NCBI GenBank assembly: GCA_934370915.1
Contig: CAKRNI010000016.1
Span: 1-21,621 of the forward strand
Origin: an uncultured Lachnospiraceae bacterium
GTDB lineage: Bacteria; Bacillota; Clostridia; Lachnospirales; Lachnospiraceae
DNA: 21,621 nt
Reading direction: 5' to 3'
The notes beneath the pieces are model-generated. The model made no database searches and had not been told where the DNA came from. It saw only the letters and a list, made by a program, of their open reading frames with translations. This document shows, one piece after another, positions 14,923 through 21,621 of this stretch. How positions within the stretch are numbered: position 1 is the stretch's first letter; every line of letters starts with the position of its first letter. A program made the position numbers and the translations under genes.

Positions 14923-15903
14923 CTAATCCTCCTTTTCTGCTGCTTCACAATATGGGCAGCTGCAGAAATGCCCCGGTCTTACTTCTGTCAGCGGGAATTT
15001 TATCGTTCTGCATTTATCCGTCGCATGCGGACATCTCGGATTAAAACAGCATCCTGTCGGAAGATCTGTCGGATCCGGTGGGAGTCCTTCAATATTGGCA
15101 AGTCTCCGCGTATCTACAGAAAGATCCGGAATGGCTCCGAAAAGACCGATGGTGTATGGATGCTGCGGGTGAAGGAATATCTCCTCTTTTGAACCATATT
15201 CCAAAACTTCACCGGCATAGATCACTGCCACATTGTCGCACATTCTTCCGACAACACCGAGATCATGAGTGATCAGGATCATGGCTGTATTGTATTTCTT
15301 CTTCAGGTCATCCATCATATCGAGAACCTGAGCCTGAATCGTTACGTCCAATGCGGTCGTCGGCTCATCCGCCAGAAGAAGATGTGGATTGCAGGCCAGT
15401 GCCATTGCGATAACAACTCGCTGCTTCATTCCACCTGAAAACTGATGCGGGTATTCTCCATAACGTTCTCTCGGAATACCAACCATAGCAAGCATATCTT
15501 CGGCCATCTCTCTTGCGGTTTTATCTTCTCTTGTCTGATGTTTTCGAATTACTTCCGCAATCTGCTCTCCAACCTTCATGATCGGATTTAACGCTGTCAT
15601 CGGATCCTGAAATACCATCGTGACCTGTCCGCCGCGGACCTTTCTCATTGCTGCCTCGCTGAGAGATAAAAGATCCTCACCATCCAGAATGACTTTTCCG
15701 CTCTTGACCTTCGCCTGAGCATCCGGAAGAACACGAAGAATCGTTTTCGCAATGGTTGTCTTTCCTGCACCGGTCTCGCCCACAAGTCCTAATGTTTTTC
15801 CTCTTTCCAATTCGAAGGAAATATTGTTGACCGCATGTACAACTTTTCCACCTGTACGATACTCAACAACGAGATCCTCCACCTTTAAAAATTTTTCGCT
15901 CAT
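14923..15903 (-). CDS. Oligopeptide/dipeptide-type ABC transporter ATPase (OppD/DppD type)
   Basis: A 326-residue ATPase. Walker A is GETGAGKT (42-49), the Q-loop is MVFQDPMTALNP (96-107), the signature is FSGGM (155-159) and Walker B is LLLADEP (175-181), followed by TTALDVTIQAQ. The C-terminal domain (about 235-320) contains cysteines 285, 286, 291, 298, 314 and 316, typical of the oligopeptide-ATPase tail and possibly cluster-binding. The start follows GAGGGGG. Here the signature serine is intact, so the heterodimer with the next ATPase pairs one canonical and one altered signature. Confidence 0.93.
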   Translation of the reverse strand: MSEKFLKVEDLVVEYRTGGKVVHAVNNISFELERGKTLGLVGETGAGKTTIAKTILRVLPDAQAKVKSGKVILDGEDLLSLSEAAMRKVRGGQVTMVFQDPMTALNPIMKVGEQIAEVIRKHQTREDKTAREMAEDMLAMVGIPRERYGEYPHQFSGGMKQRVVIAMALACNPHLLLADEPTTALDVTIQAQVLDMMDDLKKKYNTAMILITHDLGVVGRMCDNVAVIYAGEVLEYGSKEEIFLHPQHPYTIGLFGAIPDLSVDTRRLANIEGLPPDPTDLPTGCCFNPRCPHATDKCRTIKFPLTEVRPGHFCSCPYCEAAEKED

Positions 15904-15918
15904 AACATGTCCCCCTCT

Positions 15919-16788
15919 TTAGTCCTTTAACTTCGGATCAAGTGCATCGCGCAGTCCATCACCAAACATGTTCAGGCAGAGAACTGAAATTGCGATAAAT
16001 AATCCAGGGAAAATCAGCATGTACGGATAATCACGAAGGAATCCTCTTGCGCCTGCCAGCATTGCTCCCCATTCAGGAGTCGGCGGCTGTACGCCAAGAC
16101 CTATGTAACTCAAAGCTGCCAGTTCCAGGATCGCTTTTGCAACGCCCATTGTCGCAGAGACAATCAACGGAGACCAGCTGTTGGGAATGACATACTTCAT
16201 AATTCTTCTTGCGGTACTGCATCCGATTGCTTCTGCAGCTTCCAGATACTGGTTTTCACGTGTCTGCATAACCGTTCCTCTTAAGAGGCGGACATTGCCA
16301 GGAATCGTTCCAACTGCAATCGCAATAATTGTTTTATCAATTCCAACACCGAGAGCCGCGGAAATAATGATCGTTAAAAGCATCGACGGAATTGCCTGGA
16401 TAACATCCAGAAGCCTCATAATAACCGTATCGGCTGCACCGCCGAAATATCCTGCGATTGCTCCAACGACTGTACCGATAGCGGTTGAAAATAATACTGC
16501 CGCAATACTGATACTTAAGGAATATCTTCCGCCGTAAAAGACTCTGGTAAAAATATCTCTTCCGAGATCATCTGTGCCAAACAGGTGCGCAGATGACGGT
16601 CCCTGCTTGATTGCCATGATGTCCATCTTATCATACTGATACGGAGAAACGATCGGGACAATGATAATCGCCAGAACCAGGATCACAAATAATGTCAGAC
16701 CAAACATTGCGTTTTTGTTTCTGGACATCCGTTTTGCGAGGACCAGAAACGCATTTTCTTTTTTATATGTATTGTCCTTCGCCATCAT
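15919..16788 (-). CDS. Oligopeptide/dipeptide-type ABC permease (OppC/DppC type)
   Basis: A 289-residue membrane permease. The first helix is about 25-50 (AMFGLTLFVILVLAIIIVPIV). The periplasm-facing HLFGTDDLGRDIFTRVFYGGR segment (70-90) is diagnostic for DppC-like proteins. The coupling loop is YLEAAEAIGCSTARRIMKYVIPN, and the C-terminus is GDGLRDALDPKL. The start overlaps the upstream permease stop by four bases; ATG codons at 16788 and 16785 both follow AGGAGGG, and the first is used here. It forms the channel with the DppB-type partner. Confidence 0.93.
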   Translation of the reverse strand: MMAKDNTYKKENAFLVLAKRMSRNKNAMFGLTLFVILVLAIIIVPIVSPYQYDKMDIMAIKQGPSSAHLFGTDDLGRDIFTRVFYGGRYSLSISIAAVLFSTAIGTVVGAIAGYFGGAADTVIMRLLDVIQAIPSMLLTIIISAALGVGIDKTIIAIAVGTIPGNVRLLRGTVMQTRENQYLEAAEAIGCSTARRIMKYVIPNSWSPLIVSATMGVAKAILELAALSYIGLGVQPPTPEWGAMLAGARGFLRDYPYMLIFPGLFIAISVLCLNMFGDGLRDALDPKLKD

Positions 16789-17753
16789 TTTCCCTCCTTG
16801 CCCGGTTTCTTCTTTTTGCCCTGATTCTCATAACGCGCCTTAATTCGTGGATCATTGAACGCGTAACAGAGATCAACTAACAGCATAATTACCGCGAATA
16901 CTACTGCAAGCATGACAACGCAGCCACGAACGATCGGATAGTCACGCTGATTGATCGCCGTAATCATATACTGGCCGATTCCCGGAAATGAGAATACGTT
17001 TTCGATAACAATGGAACCGCCGAAAATAACCGCAAGGTTTGTTCCTGCCAGTGTAATGATCGGGTTCAATGCATTCGGAAGTGCATGTTTTAAGATAACT
17101 TCTCGCTGGGTCAGTCCCTTTGAACGCGCTGTGACAACATAATCCGCACGGATGACCTCAAGCATACTTGATCTCGCCTGTCGTGCCTGAGTGGCAAGAC
17201 CACCGAAACAAAGTGAAACTGTCGGAAGCACATAATACTCCCAACCACCGATTCCGCTCGCCGGGAACCAGCCAAGTTTTAATGAAAATAAGAGTACAAA
17301 CAGCATTGCAAGCCAGAATGTCGGAATCGAAACACCGAGAAGCGCAATGATCATGCTGATTCTGTCTCCCCAGCCATTCTGGTGAACCGCTGCCGTTACG
17401 CCAAGCGGGATTCCGATACCAAACGCTAATACCATTGAGGCAATTCCCAGAATCAGTGTTCTTGGAAGTCTCTGCATAATTTCTCCCGCAACCGGAGCAC
17501 CTGTCAGATAAGATTCACCCAGATCAAAATGAAGAAATACGTCTGATAAGAACTCTCCGAGCTGCACAATAAATGGTCTGTTTAAACCAAGCTGTTCTCT
17601 CATCTCCGCAAGTTCATATTCCGATGCTGTACTCCCCAGCATGATCTGCGCCGGATCACCGGGAACCAGGTACAGAATACCGAAGATCAATGTCGCAACG
17701 AGCAGTACTACAGGTATCATCTGCAGAATTCGTTTGCCAATAAATCTGATCAT
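16785..17753 (-). CDS. Oligopeptide/dipeptide-type ABC permease (OppB/DppB type)
   Basis: A 322-residue permease starting MIRFIGKRILQMIPVV, the usual DppB opening. GGAGG seven bases upstream supports the ATG at 17753; an upstream TTG would place this site inside the gene. Recognisable parts are LVPGDPAQIMLG, FDLGESYLTGAPV, the coupling loop RADYVVTARSKGLTQREVILKHALPNAL, and the C-terminal YAFNDPRIK. The last 15 residues are Lys/Gly-rich. It follows the binding-protein gene after 137 bases that include a stable hairpin. Confidence 0.93.
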   Translation of the reverse strand: MIRFIGKRILQMIPVVLLVATLIFGILYLVPGDPAQIMLGSTASEYELAEMREQLGLNRPFIVQLGEFLSDVFLHFDLGESYLTGAPVAGEIMQRLPRTLILGIASMVLAFGIGIPLGVTAAVHQNGWGDRISMIIALLGVSIPTFWLAMLFVLLFSLKLGWFPASGIGGWEYYVLPTVSLCFGGLATQARQARSSMLEVIRADYVVTARSKGLTQREVILKHALPNALNPIITLAGTNLAVIFGGSIVIENVFSFPGIGQYMITAINQRDYPIVRGCVVMLAVVFAVIMLLVDLCYAFNDPRIKARYENQGKKKKPGKEGK

Positions 17754-17786
17754 TCTTCTTCCTCCCAAATACCTCTGTTTTTAGGA

Positions 17787-17828
17787 ATCGGCGTGCCGAA
17801 TCCAAATATATGGTTCCTGCACGCCGAT
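17787..17828 (-). promoter_or_regulatory. mRNA hairpin between binding-protein and permease genes
   Basis: ATCGGCGTGC at 17787-17796 and GCACGCCGAT at 17819-17828 form a 10-bp perfect GC-rich stem with a 22-base loop. The minus strand has no T run after it, so it is not a classical terminator. Such structures behind binding-protein genes often protect the upstream mRNA from 3' decay and raise binding-protein levels over the permeases; that role is inferred here. Confidence 0.5.
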
Positions 17829-17890
17829 GATTGTTGTCATGTAACTATAAAAACTGCATTGCAATTTTCATTCATTTTTATTCCATAAGC

Positions 17891-19543
17891 TTAGTTCCAA
17901 ACGTAAGTAGATGCGCCCGGAAGGAAGTTGGAACGGATGCTGTATTTTGCACCTGTAATCTTATTCTTGTTTGTAATATAGTAGTTGTTTTTATGGAAGA
18001 GACCATAATGGTAAGCTTCCTCAACCATGTACTGCTTTGCAGCATCAATGTCCGCATCGGCCTGAGAAACAGCTGCTGTCATCAGGAGATTGTCCAGTTT
18101 GTCATCTCTTACCATTGCCATGTTATGCTCTGCATAACGTGTGCTGTTTAACTGGTTCCAGATACGGGTAATATATCCGTATGCCCCGTTATAGGAAATA
18201 TTAAGATCGAACTTAGTCGGGTCTGTCTGGTATGTATTCCAGAGAGCCTGTTCAAAGGATGTAACCTCACTGTCAATTCCAACTTCTTTTAAGTATGCCT
18301 GAATGATCTGTGCAGTCTTTACACGAACCTCATCTGTATCGCAAAGAATTGTAAGTTTCAGACTTCCATCAGCAACTCCGGCTTCCTTTAAGAGTTCTTT
18401 TGCTTTTTCCGGATTATAGTTATAATAATCCTCTGTTTTCCATTTTTCCTGGAATCCAATGTTCAAATCACTGCCATAGCAGTAAACCGGCTCACCATGG
18501 CCTTCCATAACCACATTGATCAGTCCCTGCTGGTCAATCGCGTAAAGAACAGCCTGCGCAATTTTAAGATCGTTTAACGGACTTTCTGTAGAACGGTTGA
18601 TCCACATCTGCTGAATATAGTTATCGCGGGCTTCTTCTACATTAAAGTTCGCAGCACTCTCTCCGCCCTCCATAAAACGGCTTGCATTTGAATAGTTCAG
18701 AGAGGTCGCAACATCGTAAATACCGGTCTCAAGTCCGATTGCGATCTGAGAAGACTCTGTAACGAAATAATATTCGATCTTATCGACATTCTGCTCCTGA
18801 CACTCAGCACGAAGATCTTCCTTCTGCCAGTAGTCTTCATTCTTTACAAGTGTGAGGGAAGAACCTGTTACCCAGGACTCAACCTTGTATGGACCGGTTG
18901 CAACCGGCATGGTTCTCATGCAGTCTCCGCTGTCCTTGTATGCTTTCTCTGAAACGATCATAACCTGAGTCAGCATATTCTCAACTTCTCCTGCTGCCTC
19001 ACTATTGCACACAAGTTTTACTGTATAATCGCCGGTCTTTTCAATCGATACAAGGGAACCGGTCAATGCTACATGCTGGTTTCCTTTACCATTTTCGAGA
19101 CACTCGTTAAAGCTGAATACTACATCGTCTGCGGTGATATTGTTTCCCGCTGTATCTTTAATATAATCGTAAAGTTCGATATCCCATACCACATTGGTCG
19201 GTGTAGATTCTTCTTCATTCTTTGCCCATTTTTTCGCAAGTATTCCATAGTACTCACCATCACCACCCATATAGATCAGGTTCTCATATGTATACGCCAG
19301 AACTGTCCAACGTCCGCTGGAAGATCCCTCATCGAATGTTCCAAGGGAACCCGGGTCTGAAGTATATGCAATTTTAACAACCTTCTCCTGATCACCTGCC
19401 GGTGCTGCTGTTTCAGTTCCAGCTGCTGCCGTTGTTGCCGCTGCCGTTGTTTCCGTTGAACTGCCCCCGCCGCATGCTGTCAACGAAAGCATCATTGCCG
19501 CTGCCATAGCGCCTGCAAAAATTCGTTTCGCACTCTTCTTCAT
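17891..19543 (-). CDS. Solute-binding lipoprotein, SBP_bac_5 (oligopeptide/dipeptide/nickel) family
   Basis: A 550-residue extracellular binding protein. The ATG at 19543 follows AAAGGAG; an in-frame reading from 19666 would start upstream of the promoter and operator and is rejected. The signal peptide MKKSAKRIFAGAMAAAMMLS ends in lipobox LTAC with Cys24, then a Gly/Ser/Thr/Ala linker. Family features include ITADDVVFSFNECLENG, MPVATGPYKVESW, a DLKIAQAVLYAIDQQGLINVV segment, and YNPEKAKELLKEAGV. Family members bind peptides, but some bind oligosaccharides or glycosides. The sugar kinase and LacI regulator in this locus favour a sugar-containing ligand. It is the first gene of the nine-gene leftward operon. 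Confidence 0.92.
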   Translation of the reverse strand: MKKSAKRIFAGAMAAAMMLSLTACGGGSSTETTAAATTAAAGTETAAPAGDQEKVVKIAYTSDPGSLGTFDEGSSSGRWTVLAYTYENLIYMGGDGEYYGILAKKWAKNEEESTPTNVVWDIELYDYIKDTAGNNITADDVVFSFNECLENGKGNQHVALTGSLVSIEKTGDYTVKLVCNSEAAGEVENMLTQVMIVSEKAYKDSGDCMRTMPVATGPYKVESWVTGSSLTLVKNEDYWQKEDLRAECQEQNVDKIEYYFVTESSQIAIGLETGIYDVATSLNYSNASRFMEGGESAANFNVEEARDNYIQQMWINRSTESPLNDLKIAQAVLYAIDQQGLINVVMEGHGEPVYCYGSDLNIGFQEKWKTEDYYNYNPEKAKELLKEAGVADGSLKLTILCDTDEVRVKTAQIIQAYLKEVGIDSEVTSFEQALWNTYQTDPTKFDLNISYNGAYGYITRIWNQLNSTRYAEHNMAMVRDDKLDNLLMTAAVSQADADIDAAKQYMVEEAYHYGLFHKNNYYITNKNKITGAKYSIRSNFLPGASTYVWN

Positions 19544-19596
19544 ATCGTCCTCTCCTTTTTTGTTATCTAGTCCCCGATGGACCATTACTCGTTCTG

Positions 19597-19620
19597 TTAA
19601 ACGTTTGCGTAAACGTTTAA
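19597..19620. promoter_or_regulatory. LacI-type double operator of the transport/esterase operon
   Basis: TTAAACGTTT (19597-19606) and AAACGTTTAA (19611-19620) form a perfect 10-bp inverted repeat around GCGT. Each half contains the palindrome AAACGTTT, a typical LacI-family half-site pair, with centres 12 bases apart. It lies just downstream of the -10 box for the leftward operon, where bound repressor would block early elongation. Confidence 0.75.
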
Positions 19621-19636
19621 CTTGTTCTGTGGCTTC

Positions 19637-19666
19637 ATTATACCCCCACCTTATATGCATTGTCAA
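19637..19666 (-). promoter_or_regulatory. Promoter of the transport/esterase operon
   Basis: On the minus strand TTGACA (19661-19666) and TATAAT (19637-19642) match both consensus hexamers exactly, with an 18-base spacer. The predicted start is about 19630, leaving a leader of about 87 bases that contains the operator and the ribosome binding site. A consensus promoter implies that control is mainly by repression. Confidence 0.8.
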
Positions 19667-19761
19667 TTATTACTAATTTACAAATGTTATTTTGCTTTTT
19701 TGTGTACTTTTTATATATTCTTCATTTTTGTCCAATCGCCATTTTGCTCAATTTTATTTAA

Positions 19762-19804
19762 TTGACATCAATATTTTTGGGTGCTATACTTATATTAAAC
19801 GTTT
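19762..19804 (+). promoter_or_regulatory. lacI promoter with overlapping AAACGTTT operator
   Basis: TTGACA (19762-19767), a 17-base spacer and TATACT (19785-19790) form a near-consensus promoter. AAACGTTT at 19797-19804 covers the predicted transcription start and matches the boxes of the divergent operator, so the regulator probably represses its own gene. Confidence 0.75.
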
Positions 19805-19828
19805 TACAATGTTGTGAAGGGGGAATAA

Positions 19829-20815
19829 ATGAATATGTCAAAAGTCAGTATTCGTGATGTCGCTGCCCTTGCCGGCGTATCTACTGCCACCGTCAGCCAT
19901 GTCATCAATAATACCCGTTATGTAAAAGAAGAAACGAAACGGCTTGTTCTGAAAAGTATCGAAGAGCTTCACTACAGTCCTGATGCGACTGCACGAAGTT
20001 TTAAGACAGGAAAGAAAAATTTAATTGCATTTATCGTACCTGATATTTCAAATCCCTTCTTTGCAACAATGATCGAGGAAGTTGAAAATGTTATCTCCAG
20101 AGAAGGTTTCAAGCTGCTCGTTATTAATACAAAGGAAACGAAAGAGCGCGAGATTGACAACCTGAGAATTTTATCCAGCGGCATTGTCGATGGTTTTGTT
20201 CTGGCCTCTACGGTTGAAAACTACTCTGATATTTCAGGAATCGTTCCTCCCAGTATTCCTGTTGTCTTAGTTGACCGTTCCCCTTTAGGCGCCCCCTATG
20301 ATTCCGTGATCTCCGCAAACTATCAGGCCATGTCAGACGGAGTAGAATACCTTATAAAGAAAGGACATTCTAAAATCGGATTCATCACCGGGATTCCCCG
20401 CATTTCTACAACAAAAGAACGTCTCGATGCCTATCACGATACAATGGAAAAACATGGCATCTTTTCCGAAGCCCTGATCCGTACTGGAACATCTATGACT
20501 TCACTGGTAGTTGAGAATCTGGATGCGCTTCTGGCGCTTGGCTGTACTGCTCTGGTTGTTTCCAACAACATTATGGCGATTGAGACTATGATGATCTTAA
20601 ATCAGCGTGGAATCCGCCCTCACCATGACATTGATCTGATCGGATACAAAGACAGCGAGCAGGCACAGTATGGTCTTCAGCATATGAGCCTGATCAAGCA
20701 GCCAGTTGCCGAAATGGGGCGCGCGACAGGAAAGCAGCTTCTGGAACGTCTTTCCCATCCTGACATGCCGCTCCAACGGATTATACTTCCGGCAGAATTT
20801 CTTCCGGTTGATTAA
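19829..20815 (+). CDS. LacI-family transcriptional repressor
   Basis: A 328-residue regulator. The N-terminal DNA-binding domain is classical: SIRDVAALAGVSTATVSHVINNTRYV (7-32) holds the helix-turn-helix, and LHYSPDATARSFKTGK (47-62) the hinge helix. The periplasmic-binding-protein-like effector domain starts at NLIAFIVPDISNPFF (64-78) and continues through DGFVLAST, VDRSPLGAPYDSV, HSKIGFITGIPRIST and DIDLIGYKDSE. GGGGG lies just before the ATG; a second ATG two codons later is also possible. It is transcribed away from the operon it most likely controls, with matching operators in the shared 285-base intergenic region. The inducer is probably the imported sugar or its phosphorylated product. 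Confidence 0.94.
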   Translation: MNMSKVSIRDVAALAGVSTATVSHVINNTRYVKEETKRLVLKSIEELHYSPDATARSFKTGKKNLIAFIVPDISNPFFATMIEEVENVISREGFKLLVINTKETKEREIDNLRILSSGIVDGFVLASTVENYSDISGIVPPSIPVVLVDRSPLGAPYDSVISANYQAMSDGVEYLIKKGHSKIGFITGIPRISTTKERLDAYHDTMEKHGIFSEALIRTGTSMTSLVVENLDALLALGCTALVVSNNIMAIETMMILNQRGIRPHHDIDLIGYKDSEQAQYGLQHMSLIKQPVAEMGRATGKQLLERLSHPDMPLQRIILPAEFLPVD

Positions 20816-20845
20816 GTTCTCCCATTTTCATCATTTTCCTTTTCG

Positions 20846-20870
20846 CCGGAAGTTCCATTCGGACTTCCGG
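20846..20870 (+). repeat. Small hairpin after lacI
   Basis: CCGGAAGT (20846-20853) and ACTTCCGG (20863-20870) form an 8-bp stem with a 9-base loop, four bases before the main terminator stem. It may support termination or protect the lacI mRNA end. Confidence 0.5.
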
Positions 20871-20873
20871 ACA

Positions 20874-20937
20874 AACAAAAAGCTTTTTCAGTGTCAGTTT
20901 TATTTTTCTAAAACATCCACTGAAAAAGCTTTTTGTT
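20874..20937. terminator. Bidirectional terminator between lacI and the DUF554 gene
   Basis: A 20-bp perfect stem (20874-20893 with 20918-20937) contains AAAAAGCTTTTT in each arm, so either strand ends in a T run. The 24-base loop contains a smaller GTTTTA/TAAAAC stem. The right arm abuts the stop codon of the leftward DUF554 gene at 20938, so it serves both genes. Confidence 0.85.
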
Positions 20938-21621
20938 CTACAGCATCGGCACAACCACATTCCCCCAGAACCAGCTCACCGGCATGACAAGCACCATGGC
21001 GGGGATCATATCGGCTACCGGGAAGTTGTGGATCTTTGCGATGCGGAAACCTGTGGCCAGAAGAAGAAAACCGCCGCAGGCCTTAAAGTCCGCGATCATA
21101 TCCGGTGTGGTAAGCGGAAAGATGAACTTCGCCGCAGCGAAGATCGCGAGAAAAATCACGCACTGCGGGATCGCAACAGCTGCGACCACCATTCCCAGGG
21201 TTCCTCCAAAGATCATCGCGGTAAAGAAGTCCAGAATGGACTTGGAAATCAGGATCGTGTGGTCACCGCTCATTCCGGAATCCAGGGAACCGTAGATTCC
21301 CGTTCCGCTGGCACAGAACAGCACGATGATCGTCACGAGCATAGTCATGTACTCTTCTCTGGACATGGACTCATTCTTATTCGGGAAGATCTTTCCGACC
21401 GGCTTCTCCATGCACGCCGCGCCGCTGTTGATGATTCCACCGAGATTTACCGCCAGTCCAAACGCGGTTCCAATGATCACCGCAAAGATAACGGCGGGCA
21501 TATTTTTCATGAGTCCGATGGAACTCACGCCCATTCCCATAGAGCAGACACCAAAGATCTTCGTGAGCTCCGAATTGATCCTTGTGGGCAGCTTATGCCC
21601 AAATAAAGCCCCGACCACACC
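20938..21621 (-). CDS. DUF554-family membrane protein, 5' end outside the window
   Basis: The frame is open to the right edge, giving 228 visible residues beginning GVVGALFGHKLPTRINSELTKIFGVCSMGMGV. The family normally has a further hydrophobic segment of about 20 residues before this point, so the true start lies outside. Seven or so hydrophobic segments follow, including MPAVIFAVIIGTAFGLAVNLGGIIN, TMLVTIIVLFCASGTGIYGSLDSGMSGDHTIL and FFTAMIFGGTLGM. The YGSLDSGMSGDHTILISKSILDF block is typical of DUF554 (YdfK/YqgA-like) proteins. Their role is not established; a transporter-like function is assumed. GC-rich codon use resembles the 3000-8500 block rather than the adjacent LacI locus. Confidence 0.85.
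   Translation of the reverse strand, partial: GVVGALFGHKLPTRINSELTKIFGVCSMGMGVSSIGLMKNMPAVIFAVIIGTAFGLAVNLGGIINSGAACMEKPVGKIFPNKNESMSREEYMTMLVTIIVLFCASGTGIYGSLDSGMSGDHTILISKSILDFFTAMIFGGTLGMVVAAVAIPQCVIFLAIFAAAKFIFPLTTPDMIADFKACGGFLLLATGFRIAKIHNFPVADMIPAMVLVMPVSWFWGNVVVPML

Noticed and set aside
13968-17753. Sugar ABC transporter of the MalFGK type
   Set aside because: Two ATPases with cysteine-rich tails and DppB/DppC signatures place it in the Opp/Dpp family, even if the substrate proves to contain sugar.

Overview
The window looks like the chromosome of a Gram-positive anaerobe of the class Clostridia, most likely a Lachnospiraceae-type gut bacterium. This rests on strong AGGAGG-type ribosome binding sites, lipoproteins with Clostridia-style Ala/Glu/Thr-rich linkers, and families common in that group (DUF1576, DUF554, VanZ-like, YkvA/DUF1232). 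The genus is an inference and cannot be fixed from this sequence alone. By eye, base composition is mosaic: AT-rich at 1-2980, GC-richer at about 3000-8500, intermediate at 8600-20900, and GC-richer again at the right edge.

Region 1 (1-2900) is accessory. The N-terminal part of a TnpB-like transposon protein leaves through the left edge. It is followed by a 410-base non-coding stretch with repeated ACTTCTTAAG palindromes. Next comes a minus-strand pair: a YkvA/DUF1232 membrane protein overlapping an unrecognised basic, Gly/Ala-rich protein that carries motifs reminiscent of a restriction-endonuclease fold. A divergent XRE-type regulator completes the region.

Region 2 (2927-6412) is a plus-strand transport operon of the nitrate/sulfonate/taurine (SsuABC/TauABC) type: permease, ATPase and lipoprotein binding protein. 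Its first gene is unusual. It encodes a 200-residue protein that resembles a shortened, degenerate [FeFe]-hydrogenase C-terminal domain. It keeps four cysteines at the places of the cubane ligands but lacks residues needed for hydrogen chemistry. The operon ends at a strong terminator.

Region 3 (6413-8533) holds a nested inverted-repeat element (6557-6655), a DUF1576 membrane protein with an internal duplication, and a VanZ-like membrane protein ending in a 16-bp terminator hairpin.

Region 4 (8564-20937) is one large LacI-controlled locus. The regulator gene reads right. A nine-gene operon reads left: Opp/Dpp-type binding lipoprotein, two permeases, two ATPases, two tandem paralogous esterases of 593 residues, a two-domain VOC protein and a PfkB-family sugar kinase, closed by a terminator at 8564-8597. 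AAACGTTT operators lie just downstream of the operon promoter and at the predicted start site of the LacI transcript. My reading is a catabolic system that imports an esterified or otherwise acylated small molecule, probably sugar-containing, removes the ester inside the cell and phosphorylates the released sugar. The substrate is unknown. Each esterase has a second, N-terminal hydrolase-like half without the nucleophile serine.

Region 5 (20938-21621) is the C-terminal part of a DUF554 membrane protein leaving through the right edge, separated from lacI by a 20-bp bidirectional terminator.
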